A stretch of DNA of 9,482 nucleotides from DASRRB01 sp036732755 (GTDB taxonomy: Bacteria; Planctomycetota; B15-G4; SIAN01): positions 1-9,482 of the forward strand of contig DAINBU010000164.1 in the NCBI GenBank assembly GCA_036732755.1. The letters are read 5' to 3'. The position numbers were made by a program, and so were the translations under genes. Shown in pieces: positions 1 to 6,103 of the stretch (position 1 is its first letter; every line of letters begins with the position of its first letter). Below the pieces are notes generated by a model. The model saw only the letters and a list, made by a program, of their open reading frames with translations, was not told where the DNA came from and ran no database searches.

Positions 1-175
1 CCGAATGCGCCGAGCGCAGCGAGCCCCCCGTCCATCTTTGGTCTGGGGCGAGCGTGTCCCGTCCATCGAGCCTTTTTCCCCTCCGCCCTCTCGACCCGCC
101 CCCGCCCGTCGCGCGTTCAACCACCCATCCTTCTCCCCGCGCCCGCTTCACCCCCGCCCTCGACGTCCGCTCCAG
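1..175. other. Non-coding flank downstream of the GalT/HIT-like gene
   Basis: I see no credible gene here. The stretch is strongly pyrimidine-rich on the plus strand, so the minus strand (the downstream side of the GalT/HIT-like gene) is purine-rich. A 10-bp direct repeat, CCCGTCCATC, occurs at 27-36 and 58-67. There is no convincing hairpin plus T-tract terminator for the minus-strand operon ending at 176. Plus-strand reading frames here continue as antisense shadows of the neighbouring gene and match nothing I recognise. Confidence 0.6.
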
Positions 176-1063
176 CTACTTTGCAAGCGCGGGGCGCCAG
201 AGCTCGACCGTCTCGCCCACCGACGTCGCGATCACGACGTCGAGCCGCGCCGGCGAGCCGAGCTCGAGGCCGGCCGGCTCGGAGAGGCCGCGCGGGATCA
301 GGCGCGCGAGGCGCGGACGATCGTGGCGCAGCACGACGTTGTAGGAGCCGCTGACGCCGCGCGCGCAGGCGCGGCACGCCGCGGCGACGGCGGCGGCGGC
401 GCGCGACCACGCCGCGGGCGGCGCTTCTTCCCCGGGCAGCGCGATCCAGAGCTCGGCCGTCATGCCGGGCCGGCGCGGGACGACGGCGACGGCCGCGTCG
501 AGCGGGAGCGCGCGCCCCTCGTCGGCCGCCGCGGCGAGGTCGTCCGCGAGCGCCGCGCCGTCGGCGGCGCGCTCCGCCGGCGACATTGCGCCGGCGCGCT
601 CGAGCGCGTCGCTCGCGAAGCCGACGATCTGCAGGTGGGGATGGACGCGCGACTGCGCGCCGCGCACGCCGACGTTCACGAACGCGGAGAGCTCGAGGCC
701 GCGCAGCCCGAAGCGCGCGGCGAATGCTTCGTCGAACGGCGCGCGCAGCAGCGCCGCGAGCAGCGAAGGGTCGAGGTCGGCGGGCGTCGCGAGGTGGAGC
801 CGCTCGTCGGGCGGCGCGAGCAGGAGCGCGGCGTCGGCGATCGAGAAGGCGTTCCCGACCACGTGCAGCGCGCCGCCGCTCTCGGGCCACGCGCCGCGGT
901 CGAAGCGGTCGCGCTCGGGATGGCAGAGGAAGCACGCTGCCGGCGGAACGTCCGAGGGAGGTTCCGCCGGCAGCGGCAGCTTCAGTCTCTGGAGACGGCC
1001 CGCGATGCGCAGGCAGCGCCGGCCGTCGATCGGCGCCCGATAGAGCTCGGGCGTCGCGGACAT
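176..1063 (-). CDS. GalT/HIT-superfamily nucleotidyltransferase-like protein
   Basis: This 295-aa protein resembles galactose-1-phosphate uridylyltransferase and other HIT-superfamily nucleotidyl transferases. Seen in the sequence: a zinc-knuckle-like CFLC at residues 44-47 followed by HPERD, a stretch near 67-90 (VVGNAFSIADAALL) resembling the family's N-x-F strand, and the active-site signature HPHLQ at 141-145. In the GalT family the second His of HPH (here H143) is the nucleophile that forms a nucleotidyl-His intermediate; C44, C47 and H141 would be zinc ligands by analogy. The C-terminal part (240-290) has the pattern LIPRG...AGLELGSPARLDVVIAT seen near the GalT C-terminus. At 295 aa it is shorter than classical GalT (about 350 aa), so the substrate could be another sugar-1-phosphate or a dinucleotide. 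It has no signal peptide and is probably cytoplasmic. The ATG lies 19 bp after the upstream stop with only a weak GGGA-type ribosome site, suggesting translation in an operon. The fold is fairly secure; the substrate is unknown. Confidence 0.75.
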   Translation of the reverse strand: MSATPELYRAPIDGRRCLRIAGRLQRLKLPLPAEPPSDVPPAACFLCHPERDRFDRGAWPESGGALHVVGNAFSIADAALLLAPPDERLHLATPADLDPSLLAALLRAPFDEAFAARFGLRGLELSAFVNVGVRGAQSRVHPHLQIVGFASDALERAGAMSPAERAADGAALADDLAAAADEGRALPLDAAVAVVPRRPGMTAELWIALPGEEAPPAAWSRAAAAVAAACRACARGVSGSYNVVLRHDRPRLARLIPRGLSEPAGLELGSPARLDVVIATSVGETVELWRPALAK

Positions 1064-1082
1064 CGTCGCGATCCCGGCGCGC

Positions 1083-1748
1083 CTACTTCCCGCCGGCCTT
1101 CGCGAACGCCGCGTCCGGGTCCTTCTTGAAATCCGCCGGACAATCGGGGCAGCACATCCGCACGATCTTGCCCTTGTAGATCACGATGTGCTCGCCGTCG
1201 TACTCCATGTCGTCCTGGATCGGGCACTTCGCGTTCTTCAGGTCCTCGGCGCCGTACTGCGCCTTCGCGACCATGATCAGCGGCTCCTTCAGGAACGCCT
1301 TCTCGCAGTCGCCGCAGCAGAGCGACAGCGTGTGGCCCTGCCACGTCATCGCCTTGACCTTTTCGCCCGCGATCGCGTGTCCGCTCACCGGGCAGGTCTT
1401 GTTCTCGATCTTCTTGGCGTCCTTGTAGGCGGTCGCGGCCATCCCCTTGAAGTCGGCCTTCACCTTGGCGACGCAGTTCTTGCAGCAGGTGTAGACGCGC
1501 TGGCCGTCGACCTCGACCGACTGGTTCTTGTCGACCGCCTTGCCGCTGACCGGGCACTTCTCGTTGCCGAAGAACGGCACGATCACCTCGGCCTTCTTCG
1601 CATCGGGCTTCGCGGCGTCCTGCTTGGGGGCGTCGGCCTTGGGCGCGGCGGGCTTCGCGCCGTCCTGCGCGACGCCGGACAGCGCGAGACCGGCGAACGC
1701 GCCGGCGACGAGGGCGGCCGCGAGTGCGGCGCGACGAACGAACGACAT
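1083..1748 (-). CDS. Secreted triple YHS/TRASH-like metal-binding protein
   Basis: This 221-aa protein is predicted to be exported. It has a signal peptide (basic start, hydrophobic residues 7-25, probable cleavage after GVA at 27) and then a Lys/Ala/Pro/Asp-rich linker (30-55). Three cysteine repeats follow, each with the pattern C-P-[VI]-x(n)-C-C-x-x-C-x(n)-F: C65/C88-C89-C92, C119/C144-C145-C148 and C175/C199-C200-C203. The third ends ADFKKDP, close to the usual end of a YHS domain. YHS and TRASH modules bind copper or other soft metals through such cysteines, so a periplasmic metal-binding or metal-sensing role is likely but inferred. No transmembrane anchor or lipobox is visible. The ATG has a strong ribosome site (GGAGGAG, 4 nt spacing) that lies inside a hairpin described separately. 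The gene follows the Clp-like gene by 45 bp and precedes the GalT/HIT gene by 19 bp. Confidence 0.85.
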   Translation of the reverse strand: MSFVRRAALAAALVAGAFAGLALSGVAQDGAKPAAPKADAPKQDAAKPDAKKAEVIVPFFGNEKCPVSGKAVDKNQSVEVDGQRVYTCCKNCVAKVKADFKGMAATAYKDAKKIENKTCPVSGHAIAGEKVKAMTWQGHTLSLCCGDCEKAFLKEPLIMVAKAQYGAEDLKNAKCPIQDDMEYDGEHIVIYKGKIVRMCCPDCPADFKKDPDAAFAKAGGK

Positions 1749-1752
1749 GGAT

Positions 1753-1792
1753 CTCCTCCGCTTCGGGTTTCGGTGGGGAAAAGCGGAGGGAG
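1753..1792 (-). promoter_or_regulatory. Hairpin burying the ribosome-binding site of the YHS/TRASH gene
   Basis: In the minus-strand transcript, CTCCCTCCGCTT (1792-1781) starts just after the Clp-like stop codon. It pairs with AAGCGGAGGAG (1763-1753) through 11 base pairs with one bulged C and a 17-nt loop. The 3' arm contains the GGAGGAG Shine-Dalgarno sequence of the YHS/TRASH gene. Inference: folding would limit initiation on that gene unless a ribosome finishing the Clp-like gene, or a bound factor, opens the stem. This would give translational coupling or conditional control. No T-tract follows, so a terminator is unlikely. Confidence 0.55.
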
Positions 1793-1793
1793 A

Positions 1794-2912
1794 CTACGCG
1801 GGAACGGGCTCCGGCACCAGTTCGTCGGCCGTCTTGCGCGCGCCGTGGTCGGTCGACGAGGGAGCGGCGGCCGCGGCCGCCGCGAACGCGCCGCGCTGCG
1901 CGCGGAAGACCAGCCCGGTGCCGTCGCGCCGCGCGTCGATCTGCACGGTGTCGCGCTCGCGCACCTGGCCCGAGCCGATCAGGTTGGCGACGGCGAACAG
2001 CACCTCGCTCTCGAGCAGCCCGCGCAGCGGGCGCGCGCCGTAGCGCGGGTTGGTCCCCTTCTCGAGCAGGTAGCGCCGCGCGCCGAGCGTGCAGCGCAGG
2101 TCGACGTCGAGGCGCTTGCGGACGCGCCCGCGCACGTAGCCGAGCTCGAGCTCGAGGATCCGCTTGAACTCGGGCTCGCCGAGGCTGTTGAAGATGATGC
2201 GGCGGTCGATGCGGTTCAGGAACTCGGGCGAGAAGATGCGGCGCGTCGCCTCGAGCACCGACTCCTGCACGCTGCTCATGTCGGGCGCCGCCTCGCTCGC
2301 GCCGCGGAAGCCCATGGGCGAGTCGTGCAACTTGTCGAACTGGTCGGCGCCGACGTTGCTCGTCATGAAGATGAGGCAGCGCGTGAGGTCGACCTGCTCG
2401 TTGGTGCCCAGCGTCAGCACCCCCTTGTCGAGGATCCCGAGCAGCAGCATCCAGAGCGCGTCGTTGGCCTTCTCGATCTCGTCGAAGAGCAGCAGCGTGA
2501 TCGGGTTGTCGCGCGTCTGGTGGCGGTCGAGGTTCTCCTGCGACAGGTAGGGCGGCGTGTCGCGGTGGCCGAGGTAGCCGGGCGGCGAGCCGATCAGCCG
2601 CGCGATCTCGTGGCTGTGGCTGAACTCGGCGCAGTCGACCTTGAGCATCGCCCGGCGCTCGCCGAACAGGTGCTCCGCGAGGGCCTCGACCACGCGCGTC
2701 TTGCCGGTCCCGGTCGGCCCGAGCAGCAGGAAGCTCGCGATCGGGCGGTTGGGGTCGGAGAGGCCGGAGCGCCAGATCTGGTGGATGTTCGTCAGGGCGT
2801 CGACCGCCGGCTCCTGGCCGACGACGCGCGAGAGGATCCCGTCGCGCAGCCGACGCGCGTCGAGGCTCAGCTTGTTCGGGTCGAGTTCACGCCATCTCGT
2901 GCCGCGTGCCAC
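1794..2912 (-). CDS. Single-ring Clp/HSP100-type AAA+ ATPase (D2-like)
   Basis: From the chosen GTG start this is a 372-aa AAA+ protein matching the second ATPase ring (D2) and small C-terminal domain of ClpC/ClpB. Visible motifs: VVGQ near 30, Walker A GPTGTGKT 65-72, aromatic pore loop GYLG 112-115, Walker B LLLFDEIEKA 140-149, sensor 1 TSN 184-186, arginine finger in FLNRID (R234) and sensor 2 GARP (R294). Such proteins use ATP to thread substrate proteins through a hexamer. The N-domain, D1 ring and middle domain of full-length Clp proteins are absent. A tripeptide MGF (200-202) sits where ClpA, ClpC and ClpX carry the [LIV]-G-[FL] ClpP-docking loop, so partnership with ClpP is possible. 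The C-terminal tail (341-372) has an Ala run and looks disordered. The start was chosen because AGGGGAGAG (2927-2919) lies 6 nt before the GTG; a longer form from a TTG at 3038 would only add an Arg-rich stretch. It is probably the first gene of the operon with the YHS/TRASH and GalT/HIT genes. Confidence 0.85.
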   Translation of the reverse strand: MARGTRWRELDPNKLSLDARRLRDGILSRVVGQEPAVDALTNIHQIWRSGLSDPNRPIASFLLLGPTGTGKTRVVEALAEHLFGERRAMLKVDCAEFSHSHEIARLIGSPPGYLGHRDTPPYLSQENLDRHQTRDNPITLLLFDEIEKANDALWMLLLGILDKGVLTLGTNEQVDLTRCLIFMTSNVGADQFDKLHDSPMGFRGASEAAPDMSSVQESVLEATRRIFSPEFLNRIDRRIIFNSLGEPEFKRILELELGYVRGRVRKRLDVDLRCTLGARRYLLEKGTNPRYGARPLRGLLESEVLFAVANLIGSGQVRERDTVQIDARRDGTGLVFRAQRGAFAAAAAAAPSSTDHGARKTADELVPEPVPA

Positions 2913-3042
2913 GCTCGTCTCTCCCCTGGCCGAAGCCCCACGGCGCTTGCGGTCCGTCCCTGCTTCGTCCCGGGCCGGCCCCCCGACTTGAGCCCGCCGC
3001 GATTCCCGGGCGCGCGGCGGCCCCGGAAGGTCCGGCAAGCGT

Positions 3043-3051
3043 TGCTAGGAT
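3043..3051 (+). promoter_or_regulatory. Candidate extended -10 promoter for the TPR-zincin gene
   Basis: TGC followed by TAGGAT fits an extended -10 element (TGn-TAnnnT) about 70 bp before the TPR-zincin start, in an otherwise very GC-rich spacer. No good -35 hexamer is visible at the right distance. The placement is plausible but unsupported by anything else. I could not pick out a promoter for the divergent Clp-like gene in the same 209-bp spacer. Confidence 0.3.
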
Positions 3052-3088
3052 CGTCCCGCTTCGTACCGGACGACGGCGCAGCGCGCCG

Positions 3089-3102
3089 CCGGAGCGCTCC
3101 GG
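3089..3102. promoter_or_regulatory. 14-bp perfect palindrome in the TPR-zincin leader
   Basis: CCGGAGCGCTCCGG is a perfect 14-bp palindrome ending 19 bp before the ATG at 3122. It overlaps the start of the GGGAGAGG ribosome-site candidate (3101-3108). It could be an operator or a short leader hairpin. GC-rich sequence makes such palindromes fairly easy to get by chance, so this is a weak call. Confidence 0.25.
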
Positions 3103-3121
3103 GAGAGGCCCCCTCCACCGC

Positions 3122-3976
3122 ATGAACGACCCCGAGCACGACATCTACGACCGGGTCGCCTTCCTCCTCGACGAAGTCGACGCCCGCCTCGACGAGGGCC
3201 ACGCCGACGAGGGGCTCGAGCTCGCCCTCCAGGCGCAGAAGCTGCTCGAGCGCAATCCCGAGGTGAAGGAGAAGGAGGTCGATCTGCGGATCGACACGCA
3301 CTACCTCCTCGCCGCGAGCCAGTTCGAGCTCGGCGACGTCGCCTCCGCGCTGCGCGAGTACGAGGTCGTGCGCAAGCTCGACGCGAAGGACCCGGAGATC
3401 GACTACTGGCACGCGCGCGCGCTCTTCCACGCGTGGCGCTTCGACGAGTCGGCGGCGATGCTCGCGCGCCACAAGGCCAAGCCCAAGACGCGCGCCGGGC
3501 TCTACTACTACCAGGCGCTGCTGGCCGACTTCCGCGGCGAGCGCGCCGACGCGGAGAAGCTCTTCGCGCGCGCCGCCAAGGAGAACCCCGACGAGTTCCC
3601 CGAGCCGGTGCGCCTGCCCGAGAGCGAGGTGCACTCGATGCTCGAGAGCGTGCTCTCGGCCCTGCCGCGCGACGTCCGGTCCGCGCTCGAGGGGGTCGAC
3701 CTCGCGCTCCTGCCGCTGCCCGACCCGAAGATCCACGCCAGCCCCGACGTCGACCCGCTCGTGCTGGGGCTCTACCGCGGGGTCAACCTGCTCGAGAAGT
3801 CGCAGTTCAGCACGGGCGCCGAGCTCGACCGGATCGAGATCTTCCAGCGCAACGTCGAGCGCGTCGTCGACGACAAGGACGAGCTGCGCGAGGAGCTGAA
3901 GGTGACGCTGCTGCACGAGATCGGGCACCACCTCGGGTGGGATGAGGATGATCTCGAGAAGCGGGGACTCAACTAG
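3122..3976 (+). CDS. TPR protein with C-terminal minimal zincin metallopeptidase domain
   Basis: This 284-aa protein has two parts. Residues 10-160 are helical TPR-like repeats (for example HYLLAASQFELGDVASALREYE at 60-81 and later repeats ending near 157). Residues 165-284 match the small zincin-like metallopeptidase family known as Zincin_1 (PF06262 as I recall it): LP-x-D-V-R..., a DPLVLGLYRG segment at 211-220, then the zinc motif HEIGHHLG at 265-272 followed by DEDDLEKRGL. H265 and H269 would bind zinc and E266 would be catalytic; an acidic residue at 274-276 probably supplies the third ligand. The family usually consists of standalone proteins of about 120-150 aa, so the TPR fusion is notable. 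Target and reaction are unknown. There is no signal peptide, so it is probably cytoplasmic. ATG 3122 was chosen because the protein starts cleanly there; upstream in-frame sequence is low-complexity. The ribosome site GGGAGAGG is rather distant (13 nt). The gene is divergent from the Clp-like gene and convergent with the FG-GAP operon. Confidence 0.85.
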   Translation: MNDPEHDIYDRVAFLLDEVDARLDEGHADEGLELALQAQKLLERNPEVKEKEVDLRIDTHYLLAASQFELGDVASALREYEVVRKLDAKDPEIDYWHARALFHAWRFDESAAMLARHKAKPKTRAGLYYYQALLADFRGERADAEKLFARAAKENPDEFPEPVRLPESEVHSMLESVLSALPRDVRSALEGVDLALLPLPDPKIHASPDVDPLVLGLYRGVNLLEKSQFSTGAELDRIEIFQRNVERVVDDKDELREELKVTLLHEIGHHLGWDEDDLEKRGLN

Positions 3977-3982
3977 CGCTTG

Positions 3983-4047
3983 CAGCTGACGGGGCGCCGC
4001 GGGCGCGGGTCGGGCCGAGATGGGATTCGAACGGCGCCCCGCAGCTG
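3983..4047. repeat. Bulged hairpin 1 of a covarying pair
   Basis: CAGCTGACGGGGCGCCG (3983-3999) pairs with CGGCGCCCCGCAGCTG (4032-4047) in 16 perfect base pairs interrupted only by a bulged A at 3989. The loop is 32 nt. Skipping G3982 allows two further pairs (TT 3980-3981 with AA 4048-4049). It starts 6 nt after the TPR-zincin stop codon. The loop contains GATGGGATTCGAA. It shares its exact geometry with the hairpin at 4091-4166. Confidence 0.85.
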
Positions 4048-4057
4048 AACCTGTCCA

Positions 4058-4085
4058 TCGATCGGCGAGCGGAGCTCGCCGTCGA
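4058..4085. repeat. Compact hairpin between the two bulged hairpins
   Basis: CGGCGAGC (4063-4070) and GCTCGCCG (4074-4081) pair perfectly around a GGA loop. TCGA (4058-4061) and TCGA (4082-4085) extend the stem to 12 bp after one bulged T (4062). It lies between the two larger hairpins, 10 bp from the first and 5 bp from the second. It could be part of a multi-stem RNA or a terminator stem, although no T-tract follows on either strand. Confidence 0.7.
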
Positions 4086-4090
4086 AAGGA

Positions 4091-4166
4091 CGATGGAGCT
4101 GACGAAGGGCCGGGAGCGTGGCGCGCAAGCGTCGGAGGGTGATCGACGGCCCTTCGCAGCTCATCG
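4091..4166. repeat. Bulged hairpin 2 of a covarying pair
   Basis: The arm 4091-4112 (core GAGCTGACGAAGGGCCG, 4096-4112) pairs with 4147-4166 (core CGGCCCTTCGCAGCTC, 4147-4162). There are 20 base pairs, a bulged A at 4102, a bulged G at 4095 and a 34-nt loop. Order from the loop outward: 10 bp, bulged A, 6 bp, bulged G, 4 bp. The first hairpin (3983-4047) has the same order with only 2 outer pairs. The arms differ from it at four paired positions, and all four changes keep pairing. Confidence 0.85.
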
Positions 4167-4312
4167 GGCCACGCATCTTGCGAGAGCGGTCGAGACGACG
4201 TGCGTGCGCCGTTGCATGGACGGTGCGGGCGCGAAGGTGCGACGGAAGTCGTGGTCGCTCGATCGTGACGTGATGGGATTGAAGAGATTCGAATCGGGCG
4301 TACGGGGCGGGA

Positions 4313-6103
4313 CTATTGCGGCTCGACGATCCGGTGGCAGACGTCGAGGTCGAGGTCCTTCAGCTCCTGCACGCGGCCCGACGGCCAGACGATCTTCGCG
4401 GCGGCCTTCGACGTGCGCGGGCCCACGCCGAAGGTCATGCGCAGGTCCTGCCAGCTGAAGTAGGACGCGGTGGGATGGAGCTCCTGCAGCTGCGTCTTGT
4501 CGCCGCAGGTGAGGTAGATGCGCGCGCCGATCGGGTCGCGCGGGCTCTTCGTGCCGACGAGCCGGAAGGTGACGCGGTGGTTTTGCGTCGCGAGGACGTT
4601 CTCGAGGACCTGCACCGGGTGGTCGTTCTCGAGCACGACCACGTCGTCGTCGCCGTCGCCGTCGAGGTCGCCGACCGCGAGCCCGCGCCCGACGTCGGGG
4701 CGCTCGAAGAAGGGCGAGAGGCGCGGGCCGACCTGGAGGAAGGTGCCGTCGCCGCGGTTCTCGAAGAAGTGGGGCAGCTGCTCGTAGGTCTGGTTGGGGT
4801 CGACGTCGTGGACGTCGTCGACGGCGGCGCCGTTCACGACGATCAGGTCGGGGTCGGCGTCGAGGTCGTAGTCGAAGAAGCGCAGCCCGAAGCCGGTCGT
4901 GAGGAACGAAGGGCCGCCGAGCCCGCTCGGGAAGCTCTTGTCGTCGAAGAGGTGGTCTTCGCACTGGACGTAGAGGACCGTGCCCTCCTTGCCGAGGTTG
5001 GCCGAGACGACGTCGAGGCGCAGGTCGCCGTCCACGTCGGCGATGTCGCTTCCCATGCACGACTGCGAGCGGCCGCGCCCGTCGACCGCGACGCCGACGG
5101 CGCTCGCGACCTCCTCGAATCTCATCTTCCCGTCGGGGCCGGTGACGTTGTGCCAGAGGTGGTTGGGGTCGGCGTCGTTGGCGACGTAGAGGTCGAGCCG
5201 GCCGTCCTCGTCCCAGTCCCAAGGGATCGCCGCGAGCGCCTTGCCGCCGAGGTCGGGCTCGACGATGCCCGCGTCCGCCGTGACGTCGGTGAAGCGCAGC
5301 GCGCCGTCGTTGCGGTAGAGGCGGTCGGGCGCCGACGCGAGCGTGTCGGGATGGCAGTAGCTGATCTTGTCGCGCGTCCCGCAGACCTTGTAGGTCGCGT
5401 AGTCGATCTGGGCGTAGTTGCCGAGGTAGAGGTCGAGGTCGCCGTCGCGGTCGAAGTCGGCCCACGCGGCCGGCCCGCTCCAGAGGTCGTCGGCGATCCC
5501 CGAAGCGGCGGTCACGTCGGTGAAGGTGCCGTCGCCGTTGTTGCGGCAGAGGACGTCGCGCCCGACGCGCGTCACGAAGAGGTCGGGGTCGCCGTCGTTG
5601 TCGACGTCGGGGCAGGTGACCGCCATGCCGTAGCCGACGTCGCCGAGCCCGAGCGGCGCCTCGCGCGTCGTCCCGCCGTCCGCCTTCACCGTCACGACGT
5701 CGGGCACGCGCCGGAAACGGAAGCGGCCGTCGACCACGCCTTCGTTCCTGTAGAGCGCGTCGCGCGGCGCGGCAGCGGGCTCGGGGTGGCCGGGCAGCGG
5801 GCAGCCCTGCACGCAGTAGACGTCGAGCCGCCCGTCGCCGTCGTAGTCGAGCAGCCCGACGCCGGCCCCCATCGTCTCGGGCAGGTACTTCTTCCCCGGC
5901 GTCAGGAAGCGGCGATGGACGAAGTCGATCCCGCTGTCCGCGCGGTGCAGGAAGGCGGGCGCGGCGCGCTTCGCGGCGGCGCCCGACGACGCCGCGGGCT
6001 CCTGCGCCGCGGCGCTCCCGCCGGCGCCGAGCGCGAGCGCGGACGCGAGCGCGAACGACCGCTCGCGACGATGCGAGGAGTGGCGGAGCCGGCGCCGCCT
6101 CAT
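4313..6103 (-). CDS. Exported FG-GAP/ASPIC (CRTAC1-type) beta-propeller protein, paralogue C
   Basis: This 596-aa protein has a basic N-terminus, a hydrophobic stretch (17-33) and an SAAA-QEP cleavage-like site, so it is probably exported. The body carries seven Ca-binding-type loops of the FG-GAP/VCBS kind, such as DYDGDGRLD (86-94), DVDNDGDPD, DFDRDGDLD, DWDEDGRLD and DLDGDGDDD (479-487). Two are degenerate (DVDGDLRLD, DYDLDADPD). The C-terminal 516-580 region is an ASPIC/UnbV domain (GTKSPRDPIGAR...WPSGRVQEL). Such proteins form calcium-stabilised propellers; no enzymatic role is established. It has no dockerin or membrane anchor. Cysteines shared with its sisters include C164, C241/C250, C349, C533 and C589. 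C186 and C381 occur only in this copy. The ATG overlaps the stop of paralogue B as ATGA, implying translational coupling. It is the last gene of the operon. Roughly 100 of its last 116 residues match paralogue B by hand count. Confidence 0.9.
   Translation of the reverse strand: MRRRRLRHSSHRRERSFALASALALGAGGSAAAQEPAASSGAAAKRAAPAFLHRADSGIDFVHRRFLTPGKKYLPETMGAGVGLLDYDGDGRLDVYCVQGCPLPGHPEPAAAPRDALYRNEGVVDGRFRFRRVPDVVTVKADGGTTREAPLGLGDVGYGMAVTCPDVDNDGDPDLFVTRVGRDVLCRNNGDGTFTDVTAASGIADDLWSGPAAWADFDRDGDLDLYLGNYAQIDYATYKVCGTRDKISYCHPDTLASAPDRLYRNDGALRFTDVTADAGIVEPDLGGKALAAIPWDWDEDGRLDLYVANDADPNHLWHNVTGPDGKMRFEEVASAVGVAVDGRGRSQSCMGSDIADVDGDLRLDVVSANLGKEGTVLYVQCEDHLFDDKSFPSGLGGPSFLTTGFGLRFFDYDLDADPDLIVVNGAAVDDVHDVDPNQTYEQLPHFFENRGDGTFLQVGPRLSPFFERPDVGRGLAVGDLDGDGDDDVVVLENDHPVQVLENVLATQNHRVTFRLVGTKSPRDPIGARIYLTCGDKTQLQELHPTASYFSWQDLRMTFGVGPRTSKAAAKIVWPSGRVQELKDLDLDVCHRIVEPQ

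Larger units (their letters stand above)
3977..4312. other. 336-bp convergent intergenic region with three hairpins
   Basis: No gene is credible here. The left half (3983-4166) is almost entirely taken up by three strong inverted repeats, listed separately. The right half (4167-4312) holds a perfect 10-bp palindrome GATTCGAATC at 4286-4295 and the 9-mer GATGGGATT at 4272-4280. That 9-mer also occurs in the first hairpin loop at 4019-4027, where it is again followed by CGAA. Two operons converge here, so terminators are expected, but none of the hairpins is followed by a clear T-run on either strand. Confidence 0.7.

Noticed and set aside
2913..3038. N-terminal extension of the Clp-like ATPase to a TTG at 3038
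   Set aside because: The added 42 residues are Arg-rich and unlike any Clp N-domain, whereas the GTG at 2912 has a good ribosome site 6 nt upstream.
5..3125. Plus-strand frames at 5-1129 and 1188-3125
   Set aside because: They are antisense to genes with clear family motifs, are Arg/Ala-rich or Leu/Val-rich without domains, and are a normal by-product of high GC content.
4019..4034. tRNA T-loop-like sequence (GGATTCGAAC and its complement)
   Set aside because: The flanking bases do not form a T stem and no acceptor, anticodon or D arms can be drawn around it.
3977..4166. Integron attC site, suggested by bulged hairpins right after a stop codon
   Set aside because: The outer ends lack the GTTRRRY and RYYYAAC boxes, and there is no cassette-style flanking pair or integrase in view.
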